This document shows positions 25,347 to 34,654 of a stretch of 64,000 bases of DNA, piece after piece; the stretch's first letter is position 1; each line of letters begins with the position of its first letter. Both the position numbers and the translations under genes were made by a program. Source of the stretch: Pantoea sp. WMus005 (GTDB lineage Bacteria; Pseudomonadota; Gammaproteobacteria; Enterobacterales; Enterobacteriaceae); contig NZ_JACBXU010000002.1 in NCBI RefSeq assembly GCF_013415305.1, forward strand, positions 310,001 through 374,000, read 5' to 3'. The notes beneath the pieces are model-generated. The model saw only the letters and a list, made by a program, of their open reading frames with translations, was not told where the DNA came from and searched no databases.

Positions 25347-28300
25347 CTATTCCAGCCACAGCAGGTTATCGCCAGGGCTGACCGGACGGCCCGCCTGGCA
25401 GGCGATCCGCGTCACCCGACCGGCCTGTGGGGCGACAATCGCCAGCTCCATTTTCATCGCCTCGACGATAATCAGTGTCTGTCCGGCGCTGACCTCGTCG
25501 CCCGGCTGTACCAGCACTTTCCAGATGTTGCCATTGAGATCGGCCTGCACCGCCAGCCCGCCTTCATCCTCTTCGCTGGCGCTGGGTGGGGCTTCATCTG
25601 CCGCTGGTGCGTTCTGTTCTTCCTGCGCCCATAACTGCACTTCCTGTTCAAAGGCGGTCGCCTGGCGCTGACGGAAGTCCGCAATATCAGCGGCGTGGTC
25701 GGCGAGAAACTGCTGGTGGGCGGCAAAATCAAACTGTGTCTCTTCAATTCGCAGGCTGGCGCGGCCTTCACGGAAATCTTCGCGCAGCTGGTTCAGTTCA
25801 GTTTCACTCACCGGATAAAAGCGCACCTGATCGAAGAAGCGCAGCAGCCACGGCGCATCGGCCGCGAACTGCGGGTTTTTCAAGAAGGTGTTCCAGATGG
25901 GTAGCGTGCGGCCTACCAGCTGATAGCCGCCAGGCGAATCCATGCCGTAGATGCACATGTACATGCCGCCAATCCCGACCGTACCTTCGGCGGTAAAGGT
26001 GCGTGCCGGACTGTATTTGGAACTCAGCAGGCGATGGCGCGGATCAATCGGTACGGCGCAGGGTGCGCCGAGGTAAACGTCGCCCAATCCCAGCACCAGA
26101 TAGCTGGCGTCGAACAGGGTGTCTCGTACCTGTTCGCGGGTGCTCAGGCCATTAATACGCTGAATAAAGTCCACGTTGTTCGGCAGCCAGGGCGCGCTGG
26201 ACCGCACCGTCTCCTGATAGCGGCTGACGGCTCCCAGCGTGGCGCTGTCTTCAAATGCCATCGGCATCCACACTACGCGCGACGGGACTTTCAGCTGGCT
26301 GACATCGCCCAGCGTCGCTTCCAGCGCCAGCAGCAGTGACATCAGCGATGACTGCTGGATGATGCGGCTGTCATAGCGTACCTGCAGTGAGCGCACGCCC
26401 GGCGACAGCTCCTCAACGCCTGGCTCCGCCTGGGCCGTCAGCGCATTCATCAGCAGGTGCACGCGCAGACGCAGCGCCAGGTCCAGCACGTTGTCGCCAT
26501 ACTCAATCAGCACATAGTTGTCGCCCGCCTGGCGATAGACCACTTTCGGCGTGCTGCCGGTGGCCTCAATGGCGGCCAGAATCGTGGCGGAGCCGTGAGC
26601 GGTTTCGGCCAGCGACGGCACGGCAAAGGTCGGTGGATGTTCCGGCCGCAGGGTGTCAATCAGGTGCATCTGCGCTTTTTGCCGCGCCAGCGCATCGTCT
26701 GCGGTAATCGGATGGAAGCGGATGGTGTCGCCGGGTTTGACCTGGCCCACTTTCCACAGCTCGGCTTTGGCGATGGTCACCGGACAGACGAAGCCACCCA
26801 GGCTCGGGCCGTCGTGCGTCAGGATGACCGGGAAGTCGCCGGTAAAGTTGACCGCGCCAATGGCATATTCGCAGTCGTGAACGTTAGAGGGATGCAGGCC
26901 CGCTTCACCCCCATTGGCGCGCGCCCAGGTCGGTTTCGGCCCCACCAGCCGCACGCCGAGGCGGTTGGAGTTGTAGTGCACCTGCCAGTCGCTGGCAAAG
27001 AATTCGTCGATGGCAGCCTGGGTGAAGAAGTCCGGTGCGCCGTGTGGGCCATAAAGTACGCCGATGCGCCATTCGCTGCCGTAGTGGGGAATCAGCGCTG
27101 CATCAAGCGGCTGCGGGTCGCTGACCGGGGCTGGCGTGGTGCAGGCTGCCCGTTCAGGCCGGGAGATTGCCAGCATATCGGCCACCCGCAGCGTGCGTCC
27201 GGCGTGACCGCCAAACTGGCCCAGTGAGAAGGTGCTGCGGCTGCCCAGATATTCCGGCACGTCGAAACCGTTGCGCACCGCCAGATAGCTGCGACAACCC
27301 TGCCGGGCGCGTCCCAGCGCCAGGGTCTGTCCCGCTTTCACTGTCAGCGGCTGCCAGGCGCTGACCGGTTCGCCATCAAGCCGGGCGTCGCAGTCCGCAC
27401 CGGTCAGCGCCAGAATGGCATCACAGTGGAAACGCAGCGTCGGCCCCTGAAGGGTAAACTCCAGGCCTGCTGCCGCCTCATGGTTACCCACGATGCGGTT
27501 AGCCAGCCGGAACGCGAAGTCATCCATCGGGCCGGAAGGCGGCACGCCGATATCCCAGTAGCCGAGGCGGCCAGGATAGTCCTGCACCGAACTGAAGGTG
27601 CCGGGTTGCAGCACTTCCACTACAGAGGCGGCAGGGACGACGCTGTCGAGATAGCGCGTCCAGACGTTGCCGCTGCGAAAGGCGTCGCTGCGGGTGATCT
27701 GGCGCAGATAGTCGAGGTTGGTGGCGATGCCATGCAGCTGCGTCGCATCCAGCGCATGATGAAGTTTTTCCAGTGCTGCATCACGCGTGTCAGCATGCAC
27801 AATCAGCTTGGCGATCATCGGGTCGTAGAAGCTGGAGACTTCGCTGCCGGTCTCAATCCCGCTGTCGACCCGCACGCCGTCAGGGAAGGTGACGCCGGTT
27901 AACAGGCCGGGGCTGGGCTGAAAGTTCTTCAGTGGATCTTCTGCGTAGAGCCGCACTTCAATGGCCGCGCCCTGCGGCGCCTGCTGCAGACGTGACCAGT
28001 CCACCACATCGCCCGCCGCCACCTGTAACATGCACTCCACCAGATCGAGTCCTGTGACGCATTCGGTAACCGGATGCTCCACCTGCAGGCGGGTGTTCAC
28101 TTCCAGAAAATAAAAGGCCTGCTGGCTGACGTCGTAGATATACTCCACGGTGCCTGCGCTGCGGTAGTTTACCCGCTCGCCCAGCCGCACTGCCGAGGCG
28201 AGCAGGGCGTCACGCGTTGCCTGCGACAGGCCTGGTGCGGGGGTCTCTTCCACCACCTTCTGATTACGGCGCTGCAGTGAGCAGTCGCGTTCGCCCAGCG

Positions 28301-28964
28301 CCACCACGGTGCCTTTGCCGTCCCCAAAAATCTGGACTTCAACGTGGCGGGCACGATCGATACAGCGTTCCAGAAATACGCCTGCATCACTGAAAAATTG
28401 CTCGCCAAGACGACGCACGCTCTCCCAGGCGCTGGCAAGCGCATCGGCGTCGGGGCAGCGCGTCAGGCCAATGCCGCCGCCGCCCGCCGTGCTTTTCAGC
28501 ATCACCGGATAACCAATTTTATCGGCTGCCTGCATGGCCTCTTCCAGCGAGGCGAGCAGTGGTGTGCCTGGCGTCATCGGGACACCCGCGCTGGCGGCCA
28601 GCTCACGGGCGCGGTGCTTAAGGCCGAACTCACCAATCTGCTGCGCGGTAGGGCCGACAAAGGCGATGCCCGCCGCGTCGCAGGCTTCGGCAAACGGCTG
28701 GCTTTCGGAAAGAAACCCGTAGCCTGGCCAGATCGCCTGCGCACCGCTCTGCTGAGCCGCCGCCAGAATTTTGTCGATGCGCAGATAGCTGTCGCTGGCT
28801 TTCTCGCCGCCCAGCGCGATAGCCATATCCGCCTGCTTAACGTGCTGCGCGTTGCGGTCAGCGTCAGAGTAGACCGCGACGCTTTTCACGCCGAGGCGCT
28901 TCAGGGTCCGGATGGCGCGGCAGGCAATTTCGCCGCGGTTGGCAATCAGTACGGTGGTGAACAT
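25347..28964 (-). CDS. uca: Urea carboxylase (biotin-dependent)
   Basis: Carboxylates urea to allophanate using ATP, bicarbonate and biotin; the first half of the urea amidolyase route, which needs no nickel. The 1205-residue protein has biotin carboxylase (1 to about 450, ANRGEIACRAIRTLKRLG, ATP-grasp KSTAGGGGIGL, FLEVNTRLQVEHPVTE), a KipA-like then KipI-like carboxyltransferase (about 460-1090, LQPGTFSSVQDYPGRLGYWDIGVPPSGPMD, then GDNVLDLALRLRVHLL and MYGMDSPGGYQ-like sequence), and a C-terminal biotinyl domain with IIVEAMKMELAI, where the AMKM lysine carries biotin. The length is normal for the family. It starts two bases past the allophanate hydrolase stop. Confidence 0.95.
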   Translation of the reverse strand: MFTTVLIANRGEIACRAIRTLKRLGVKSVAVYSDADRNAQHVKQADMAIALGGEKASDSYLRIDKILAAAQQSGAQAIWPGYGFLSESQPFAEACDAAGIAFVGPTAQQIGEFGLKHRARELAASAGVPMTPGTPLLASLEEAMQAADKIGYPVMLKSTAGGGGIGLTRCPDADALASAWESVRRLGEQFFSDAGVFLERCIDRARHVEVQIFGDGKGTVVALGERDCSLQRRNQKVVEETPAPGLSQATRDALLASAVRLGERVNYRSAGTVEYIYDVSQQAFYFLEVNTRLQVEHPVTECVTGLDLVECMLQVAAGDVVDWSRLQQAPQGAAIEVRLYAEDPLKNFQPSPGLLTGVTFPDGVRVDSGIETGSEVSSFYDPMIAKLIVHADTRDAALEKLHHALDATQLHGIATNLDYLRQITRSDAFRSGNVWTRYLDSVVPAASVVEVLQPGTFSSVQDYPGRLGYWDIGVPPSGPMDDFAFRLANRIVGNHEAAAGLEFTLQGPTLRFHCDAILALTGADCDARLDGEPVSAWQPLTVKAGQTLALGRARQGCRSYLAVRNGFDVPEYLGSRSTFSLGQFGGHAGRTLRVADMLAISRPERAACTTPAPVSDPQPLDAALIPHYGSEWRIGVLYGPHGAPDFFTQAAIDEFFASDWQVHYNSNRLGVRLVGPKPTWARANGGEAGLHPSNVHDCEYAIGAVNFTGDFPVILTHDGPSLGGFVCPVTIAKAELWKVGQVKPGDTIRFHPITADDALARQKAQMHLIDTLRPEHPPTFAVPSLAETAHGSATILAAIEATGSTPKVVYRQAGDNYVLIEYGDNVLDLALRLRVHLLMNALTAQAEPGVEELSPGVRSLQVRYDSRIIQQSSLMSLLLALEATLGDVSQLKVPSRVVWMPMAFEDSATLGAVSRYQETVRSSAPWLPNNVDFIQRINGLSTREQVRDTLFDASYLVLGLGDVYLGAPCAVPIDPRHRLLSSKYSPARTFTAEGTVGIGGMYMCIYGMDSPGGYQLVGRTLPIWNTFLKNPQFAADAPWLLRFFDQVRFYPVSETELNQLREDFREGRASLRIEETQFDFAAHQQFLADHAADIADFRQRQATAFEQEVQLWAQEEQNAPAADEAPPSASEEDEGGLAVQADLNGNIWKVLVQPGDEVSAGQTLIIVEAMKMELAIVAPQAGRVTRIACQAGRPVSPGDNLLWLE

Positions 28965-28966
28965 GA

Positions 28967-30763
28967 TCAGTGACTCCCCTGTGATGCCAGCCAGTTGCGC
29001 CAGCCGCCCGTCTCAGTGATTTCCAGCGCGGTTTTCAGCGCCGAGCCTTCGCAGATAAAGCCTTTAACAACCCGGCCATCGTTCAGTGTCAGACTGCCGA
29101 TGCCCAGCGGCGCGGGGATCTCCGCCACAAACTCGCCAAAGCGGGCCAGCGGAATATCCCACAGCTCCACGGTGATCGCGGCGCCCTGATCATCACGCAT
29201 CAGGCCCGGTTTTTTGATCGCGCCTTCCAGCAGAGCGAACAGGCGATAGTGTGGTGCGGTCTGTGTCTCCTCTACCCAGACGGCATCGCGTTCGGTGAGC
29301 TGGAAATTAAGCGGCATGCCAGTGAGATGCGCGCCTACCACCGCCAGCCGGACGTGGTCGGGTGAGGCGGGCAGCGTGGCGCGTCGGGGCGGGCATGGCT
29401 GGCCGGTCGCGCCCAGCGGCAGAGCGAGCTGGTGCTGCCAGCGAAGGCCAAATTCCGCCAGCGCCCGATCGTGCCAGGCGGGTGCAATCAGCGTGATGCC
29501 TGCCGGGAGATCGTCGTTGCGGAACGGTGCGGGCAGCGCCAGGGCAGAGAGATCGGCGAGGTTAGTGAAGTTGGTGTAGGTGCCGAACTGTGAATTGAAG
29601 TGAATCGGCTCCTGCTTCATCTCCTCCAGGGTATGAATAGTGGGCGAGGTCGGCACCACCAGCGCATCAAACTGTGCCAGCGTCTCCTGAATCTGACGCG
29701 TCAGTTCGGCCCGCAGATACTCGGCTTTAAAGGCATCGACCGCGCTGTACTTCAGGCCGCTGGCGACGATCGCGTGCACCACCGGGTCCATCTCTGCCGG
29801 GCGATCGAGCATCCCGCCCACCGCCGCTGTACGTTCGGCAACCCAGGCGCCGTAATAGAGTTGTTCAGCCAGCTGCCGGAACGGGGTGAAGTCGATGGGA
29901 TGCAGCGTCGCGCCGCCCGCCTGTAACGCCTTAAGTGCCTGATCCCAGGCGGCTTCGGCGGCAGCATCATCAAAAAAATCCGGGTTAGCCGGAACAGCAA
30001 AATGGGGATGAGCCGGCAGGCTGGCCGGAGCGGTGCGCGGATTGATGCGCGAATAGGCATCACCGGCATCGTAGCCACCCATGATAGTGGCGACGCTAAA
30101 CGCATCTTCTGCCGTCAGCGCAAACACCGAAATGGTGTCATTCAGGCGACAGGCGGGCACCACGCCGCATGCAGAGAACCAGCCCTTGGTCGGCTTCAGT
30201 CCGACAATATTATTAAACCCCGCCGGCACGCGGCCCGAACCGGCGGTATCGGTGCCCAGTGAAAAGGCGACCAGTCCGCGCGCCAGCACGGATGCCGAGC
30301 CGGAGCTGGACCCACCGCTGACGTAATCAGCGTCAAAGGTATTACTGACCGCGCCATAGGGCGAGCGGGTGCCGACCAGACCGGTCGCGAACTGATCGAG
30401 GTTGGTTTTACCGATGACGACTGCGCCAGCGGCTTTCAGCCGGGCGACAGCGACCGCATCTTCGCTGGCGGTATAGGTAAAGGCGGGGCAGGCGGCGCTG
30501 GTTGGCCAGCCCGCCACATCAATATTGTCTTTAACGGCAAAAGGGATACCAAACAGCGGCAGCGAGCCGGGATCACGCTGGTAGTGCGCCAGCAGCGGTT
30601 CAATCTGAGCGGCTAACTGTTCCGGCGTCGGTAAATAGATCCAGGCATTATCACGGCTATCGAGAGCCGCCAGGTGTGCGCTCAACAGCGCGCTAATCTG
30701 TTGCGGAGCCTGCTGATAGCGCTGCTGCCAGGCGGTAAGCGTCAGGCCGATAGTTGAAGTCAT
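28967..30763 (-). CDS. atzF: Allophanate hydrolase (AtzF type)
   Basis: Hydrolyses allophanate to ammonia and CO2, completing urea breakdown started by urea carboxylase. The 598-residue protein has an N-terminal amidase-signature domain with the Ser-cisSer-Lys triad visible: Lys in GIPFAVKDNIDVAG (about 75-88), Ser in YVSGGSSSGSASVLARG, and Ser in LGTDTAGSGRVPAG. The C-terminal part (about 470-598) is the AtzF-type domain. It is the first gene of the operon, with the sigma-54 promoter 40 bases upstream. Confidence 0.94.
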   Translation of the reverse strand: MTSTIGLTLTAWQQRYQQAPQQISALLSAHLAALDSRDNAWIYLPTPEQLAAQIEPLLAHYQRDPGSLPLFGIPFAVKDNIDVAGWPTSAACPAFTYTASEDAVAVARLKAAGAVVIGKTNLDQFATGLVGTRSPYGAVSNTFDADYVSGGSSSGSASVLARGLVAFSLGTDTAGSGRVPAGFNNIVGLKPTKGWFSACGVVPACRLNDTISVFALTAEDAFSVATIMGGYDAGDAYSRINPRTAPASLPAHPHFAVPANPDFFDDAAAEAAWDQALKALQAGGATLHPIDFTPFRQLAEQLYYGAWVAERTAAVGGMLDRPAEMDPVVHAIVASGLKYSAVDAFKAEYLRAELTRQIQETLAQFDALVVPTSPTIHTLEEMKQEPIHFNSQFGTYTNFTNLADLSALALPAPFRNDDLPAGITLIAPAWHDRALAEFGLRWQHQLALPLGATGQPCPPRRATLPASPDHVRLAVVGAHLTGMPLNFQLTERDAVWVEETQTAPHYRLFALLEGAIKKPGLMRDDQGAAITVELWDIPLARFGEFVAEIPAPLGIGSLTLNDGRVVKGFICEGSALKTALEITETGGWRNWLASQGSH

Positions 30764-30778
30764 AAGAAGAATTCCAGC

Positions 30779-30788
30779 TGGTATACAA
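30779..30788. promoter_or_regulatory. Candidate GntR-type operator before the urea operon
   Basis: TGGTATACAA fits the FadR-subfamily pattern TnGT-N-ACnA. It lies between the predicted transcription start and the atzF ATG, a good position for a repressor, and the operon encodes an FCD-type GntR protein. Confidence 0.5.
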
Positions 30789-30803
30789 GATGGAATTCAA
30801 CAG

Positions 30804-30819
30804 AGCAAAGGCTGTGCCA
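30804..30819 (-). promoter_or_regulatory. Sigma-54 promoter of the urea operon
   Basis: On the minus strand TGGCAC-AGCCT-TTGCT matches the sigma-54 consensus TGGCAC-N5-TTGCW at every defined base, with the GG and GC dinucleotides at the required 10-base spacing. It lies 41 bases before the atzF ATG. Sigma-54 dependence fits nitrogen-limitation control of a urea scavenging operon. Confidence 0.8.
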
Positions 30820-30883
30820 CTTTTTTAACGCGATGATTCAACAGTTTAATAGGGCCGGTGATAAGATTTTGTGATGATAATTT

Positions 30884-30898
30884 GCACAATCACGGCGC
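30884..30898. promoter_or_regulatory. Possible NtrC binding site
   Basis: GCAC-N7-GCGC differs from the NtrC core GCAC-N7-GTGC at one base. It is about 100 bases upstream of the predicted sigma-54 start site, a normal distance for an enhancer. Further GCAC and GTGC half-sites occur up to 30920. Weak on its own. Confidence 0.4.
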
Positions 30899-31032
30899 GC
30901 ACGCTGAGCGATGACGGTGCGTTTAATGTCTGTGTGCGTAAATTTTGTGAAGAACATGGCAAGAGTCCGGTGGCCTGGTTAGCATGAAGACTGTCTGGCA
31001 ACTCGCCGGCCCCAGCAACAGAGGAGATTTAC

Positions 31033-32952
31033 GTGGTGAAGTGGCGTAACTGGATGATAGGGATCTGCCTGGCCGGAACGGCCAGCAGCGCATGGGCCGA
31101 TTCGCTTGATCAACAACGGCAACGTTATCAACAAATTAAACAGGCCTGGGACAGTAACCAGATGGCCACCGTGGATCAGCTGTTGCCGACGCTACAGGAC
31201 TATCCGCTCTATCCTTATCTGCAATATCGCCTGCTGGCCCAGGATCTCGATCAGGAGACCACCCTGGCCGTGCAGAACTTTATTCGCCAGTATCCGACGT
31301 TGCCTCCCGCGCGATCGCTCAGCACCCGCTTTATCAATGTGCTGGCTTACCGACAGGACTGGCAGGGCGTGCTGAACTTCAGTCCGACCGAACCCAAGCC
31401 GGTGCAGGCACGCTGCAACTGGTATTACGCCAAATGGGCCACCGGGCAGCAGCAGGCCGCATTTGATGGCGCGAAACAGATCTGGCTGCGCGGCACGGCG
31501 CTGCCTGCGGACTGCGATAAGCTCTTCTCGGTCTGGCAGGCGTCCGGTCAGATTTCGCCTATTACTATCCTGGAACGTATCCGGCTGGCGATGAAAGCCG
31601 GTAACGACAGCCTGGTGAGCTATCTGGCGAAGACGTTGCCTGCCGATTATCAGACCATGTCTGACGCGATACAGACTCTGCAGCAGGACCCGTTAACGGT
31701 CAGCTCGTTCGCCAGCGCCGTCGGGCCAACCGACTTTACCCGCCAGGCCACGATTTATGCCTTTACGCGTGTGGCGCGGCAGGACATGGAAAATGCCCGC
31801 AGCCTGATCCCGATTCTGGTCCGGGCGCAGAAGATGGGACCGGAAGATGAGCAGGCGCTGAAGGAGATTGTGGTCTGGCGCATGATGGGCAGCGATCTCA
31901 CCGCCGAGCAGTCGCGCTGGCGCGATGCGGTAGTGATGAACAGCGAGTCTACCGCGCTGGTGGAACGCCGGGTGCGACTGGCGCTCTCTCAGCATGACCG
32001 ACGCGGCCTGAACACCTGGATCGCCCGTCTGCCGCTGGAAGCCAAAGAGAAAGATGAGTGGCAGTACTGGCAGGCCGATCTGCTGTTTGAGAAAGATCGT
32101 AAAGAGGAAGCCGAAGAGATCCTGCGCAAGCTGATGAAGGCGCGCGGCTTCTATCCGATGGTGGCGGCCCAGCGACTGGGCGTTGACTACCCGTTGCAGA
32201 TTGATGAAGCGCCGAAGCCTGACAGCGCCACCATCCAGGGACCAGAACTGGCCCGCGTCCGCGAGTTGATGTACTGGGGGCTGGATAACCTGGCCCGTAG
32301 CGAATGGAGCAATCTGATCGGCAGCCGTACGCATACGCAGCAGCAGATGCTGGCGCGTTACGCCAATGAGCAGGACTGGTGGGATCTTAGCGTGCAGGCG
32401 ACGATCACCGCCAAAATGTGGGACAGCCTGAAAGAGCGTTTCCCGCTGGCGTGGCAGAGCGTGTATGAGCGAAATACCGAGGTGAAGCAGATTCCACCAA
32501 GCTATGCGATGGCGATTTCGCGTCAGGAGAGCGCCTGGAACCCGAAAGCGCGTTCGCCGGTCGGTGCCAGTGGTCTGATGCAGATTATGCCTGCCACGGC
32601 GGCGCATACCGTGAAGATGTACAACATTCCTGGCTACAGCAATACCAGCCAGCTGCTTGATCCGGAAACCAATATCCAGATCGGCACCCAGTATCTGGAA
32701 TATGTCTATCAGCAGTTTAACCAGAACCGGATTTTCGCTTCTGCGGCCTACAACGCTGGTCCTGGCCGGGTACGAAGCTGGCTGAAAACCAGTGCGGGCA
32801 ATCTCGATGCCGTGGCATTTATTGAGACCATTCCGTTCTCTGAAACGCGCGGCTACGTGAAGAGTGTGCTGGCGTATGACGCCTACTATCGTCATTTCAT
32901 GGGCAAGCCTGACAAGATCCTGTCAGATGCTGAGTGGAATCGCCGTTACTAG
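31033..32952 (+). CDS. slt: Soluble lytic murein transglycosylase Slt (Slt70)
   Basis: A periplasmic enzyme that cleaves peptidoglycan between MurNAc and GlcNAc, leaving 1,6-anhydroMurNAc. The 639-residue precursor has a signal peptide (residues 1-22, cut after SSAWA), a long alpha-superhelical U domain and a C-terminal lysozyme-like domain. Catalytic Glu is in AISRQESAWNPKARSPVGASGLMQIMPATAA, and the SLT motif AAYNAGPGRVRSWL follows. The start codon is GTG at 31033, six bases after GAGGAG. It is divergent from the urea operon and directly upstream of trpR, as in E. coli. Confidence 0.96.
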   Translation: MVKWRNWMIGICLAGTASSAWADSLDQQRQRYQQIKQAWDSNQMATVDQLLPTLQDYPLYPYLQYRLLAQDLDQETTLAVQNFIRQYPTLPPARSLSTRFINVLAYRQDWQGVLNFSPTEPKPVQARCNWYYAKWATGQQQAAFDGAKQIWLRGTALPADCDKLFSVWQASGQISPITILERIRLAMKAGNDSLVSYLAKTLPADYQTMSDAIQTLQQDPLTVSSFASAVGPTDFTRQATIYAFTRVARQDMENARSLIPILVRAQKMGPEDEQALKEIVVWRMMGSDLTAEQSRWRDAVVMNSESTALVERRVRLALSQHDRRGLNTWIARLPLEAKEKDEWQYWQADLLFEKDRKEEAEEILRKLMKARGFYPMVAAQRLGVDYPLQIDEAPKPDSATIQGPELARVRELMYWGLDNLARSEWSNLIGSRTHTQQQMLARYANEQDWWDLSVQATITAKMWDSLKERFPLAWQSVYERNTEVKQIPPSYAMAISRQESAWNPKARSPVGASGLMQIMPATAAHTVKMYNIPGYSNTSQLLDPETNIQIGTQYLEYVYQQFNQNRIFASAAYNAGPGRVRSWLKTSAGNLDAVAFIETIPFSETRGYVKSVLAYDAYYRHFMGKPDKILSDAEWNRRY

Positions 32953-32962
32953 CTGTGCTAAG

Positions 32963-32990
32963 CTTCCGTACTCTTTAGTGAGTACGGAAG
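32963..32990. promoter_or_regulatory. TrpR operator in the trpR promoter region
   Basis: Perfect 11-bp inverted repeat, CTTCCGTACTC and GAGTACGGAAG around TTTAGT. The core CGTACTCTTTAGTGAGTACG follows the trp operator pattern and nearly matches what I recall of the E. coli trpR operator, so autoregulation is expected. As RNA it would also fold as a hairpin after slt and just before the trpR ATG at 32998. Confidence 0.8.
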
Positions 32991-32997
32991 CCTCTTC

Positions 32998-33318
32998 ATG
33001 ACCCATTCTGATTCCCCCTCTACCGATGCGCATCCGGCAGAAGATAGCTGGCAGCGCTTTGTCGTGCTGATGCAGCAGGCCTTTGCTGATGGCCATGCAC
33101 TGCCCCTGATGCAACTGATGATGACGCCCGATGAGCGGGAAGCGTTCGGCACCCGTCTGCGGATTATCGAAGAGTTAATGAATGGCGAAATGAGCCAGCG
33201 CGAGCTGAAAAATGAGCTCGGCGTCGGCATCGCGACGATTACCCGTGGGTCTAATAGCCTGAAAGAGGCGCCGCCGGAGCTGAAACGCTGGCTGGAAGCG
33301 CGTCTTAGACGCGCCTGA
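32998..33318 (+). CDS. trpR: Trp operon repressor TrpR
   Basis: Tryptophan-dependent repressor of trp, aroH, mtr and its own gene. The 106-residue protein has the TrpR helices [44 protein letters not shown] and the helix-turn-helix [25 protein letters not shown] (about 65-90). The stop is immediately followed by the stop codon of the convergent yjjX, with no base between. Operator upstream. Confidence 0.97.
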   Translation: MTHSDSPSTDAHPAEDSWQRFVVLMQQAFADGHALPLMQLMMTPDEREAFGTRLRIIEELMNGEMSQRELKNELGVGIATITRGSNSLKEAPPELKRWLEARLRRA

Positions 33319-33837
33319 TTACTGCTGATAGAGCGGATGGACGAACGGGCAGAGCGCCAGGATCAGTGCCTGATGATAGACACTGGAGCGGCTGAGCAGG
33401 CCGTTCGTGAACGCGCCGATTGCGCCACCCTTCTGTTTGATATTGTCGATGCCGGTTAACCGCGCCATTTCTTCGCCGAGTTCGCGGCCTTCACGCAGAC
33501 CCGCCAGCACCACCGGCGGCAGGGTAAAGCTGGCCGATCGTGATTCACCGCGCTGCTTCTGATTTTCCACCACCATCCAGGCAAACGCGCTGTCATCTTC
33601 GATGCCCGCCTCAATGGCCACCCAGAATGCCGCTTCAGGCCGGACCTGGCGGGCATTCATCACGCGCTGACGTGCGCCAGTTCGCGTTTCGAGATGGGTT
33701 AACGGTTGTGCTGCAACGCCGCTATCGACCTCGACCCCTTCAATATGGCAGGATCCCTCGCCGAAAACGTCGCTGAAAGCCTGAGCAATCGCGTTAATCT
33801 TCGCTGGGTTGGTTGTGGCTGCGACAACATGGTACAT
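33319..33837 (-). CDS. yjjX: Non-canonical purine NTP phosphatase YjjX
   Basis: Hydrolyses ITP and XTP to diphosphates, keeping deaminated purines out of nucleic acids. The 172-residue protein begins [30 protein letters not shown], the usual YjjX start, and has [22 protein letters not shown] and [27 protein letters not shown]. The ATG at 33837 is preferred over an upstream start at 33876 because it gives the family N-terminus. Convergent with trpR and divergent from gpmB. Confidence 0.93.
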   Translation of the reverse strand: MYHVVAATTNPAKINAIAQAFSDVFGEGSCHIEGVEVDSGVAAQPLTHLETRTGARQRVMNARQVRPEAAFWVAIEAGIEDDSAFAWMVVENQKQRGESRSASFTLPPVVLAGLREGRELGEEMARLTGIDNIKQKGGAIGAFTNGLLSRSSVYHQALILALCPFVHPLYQQ

Positions 33838-33966
33838 AATTGATTGAACCCTCAGGTGATTAAATGCCTGGCCCATCGCGCTGTCTGTGTCCGGAATGCC
33901 TGCAACAAGGACGCCTGATGGGACAGTGTCTAAAGCGATTTTTGTCGCAGTATAACGGAAACTAAC

Positions 33967-34614
33967 ATGTTACAGGTCTATCTTGTTCGTCACGGTGAAA
34001 CGGTATGGAATGCGGAACGCCGCATTCAGGGTCAGTCCGACAGTCCGCTGACGGAAAAAGGTGAGCAACAAGCCTGGCAGGTGGGTGAGCGCGTGAAGCA
34101 TCTGGGCATCACGCATATTATTGCCAGCGATCTGGGGCGCACACGCCGCACCGCCGAGATTATCGCGGATGCCTGCGGTTGCTCAGTGACGCTTGATGCG
34201 CGGTTGCGCGAGCTGAATATGGGTGTGCTGGAAAAGCGCCCGCTGGATGGCCTGACCGCTGAAGAAGAGCAGTGGCGCGCCACGCTGGTCAACGGCACCG
34301 AAGGCGGCCGTATCCCTGAAGGGGAGTCGATGACGGAGATGGCGACACGCATGCACGCCGCGCTGAATGCCTGTCTCGATCTGCCTGCCGGAAGCCGCCC
34401 GCTGCTGGTCAGTCACGGTATGGCGCTGGGGTCGCTGGTCAGTACGATTCTCGGTCTGCCCGCCTATGCGGAACGTCGCCTGCGTCTGCGCAACTGTTCG
34501 ATTTCACGTGTGGATTATCAGCAGAGCGCCTGGCTGGCTGAAGGCTGGATTGTGGAGACGGCGGGGGATATTTCTCATCTGGATGCGCCTGCGCTCGACG
34601 AGCTGCAGCGCTGA
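33967..34614 (+). CDS. gpmB: Histidine phosphatase family protein GpmB (YtjC)
   Basis: A 215-residue member of the phosphoglycerate mutase-like histidine phosphatases, equal in length to E. coli GpmB/YtjC. The phospho-acceptor motif is [10 protein letters not shown] (residues 5-14), [14 protein letters not shown] follows, and the second catalytic His is in [13 protein letters not shown]. Whether it acts on 3-phosphoglycerate or other small phosphates is unsettled. Convergent with rob. Confidence 0.93.
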   Translation: MLQVYLVRHGETVWNAERRIQGQSDSPLTEKGEQQAWQVGERVKHLGITHIIASDLGRTRRTAEIIADACGCSVTLDARLRELNMGVLEKRPLDGLTAEEEQWRATLVNGTEGGRIPEGESMTEMATRMHAALNACLDLPAGSRPLLVSHGMALGSLVSTILGLPAYAERRLRLRNCSISRVDYQQSAWLAEGWIVETAGDISHLDAPALDELQR

Positions 34615-34619
34615 TTGCG

Positions 34620-34652
34620 TTAAGGCTGCCGTCGCGATGACGACAGCCTTAA
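34620..34652. terminator. Hairpin between gpmB and rob
   Basis: TTAAGGCTG pairs with CAGCCTTAA, extended inward by four more pairs after one mismatch. It lies six bases after the gpmB stop and two bases after the rob stop. The T-run is short, so it is a weak bidirectional terminator. Confidence 0.6.
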
Positions 34653-34654
34653 AC

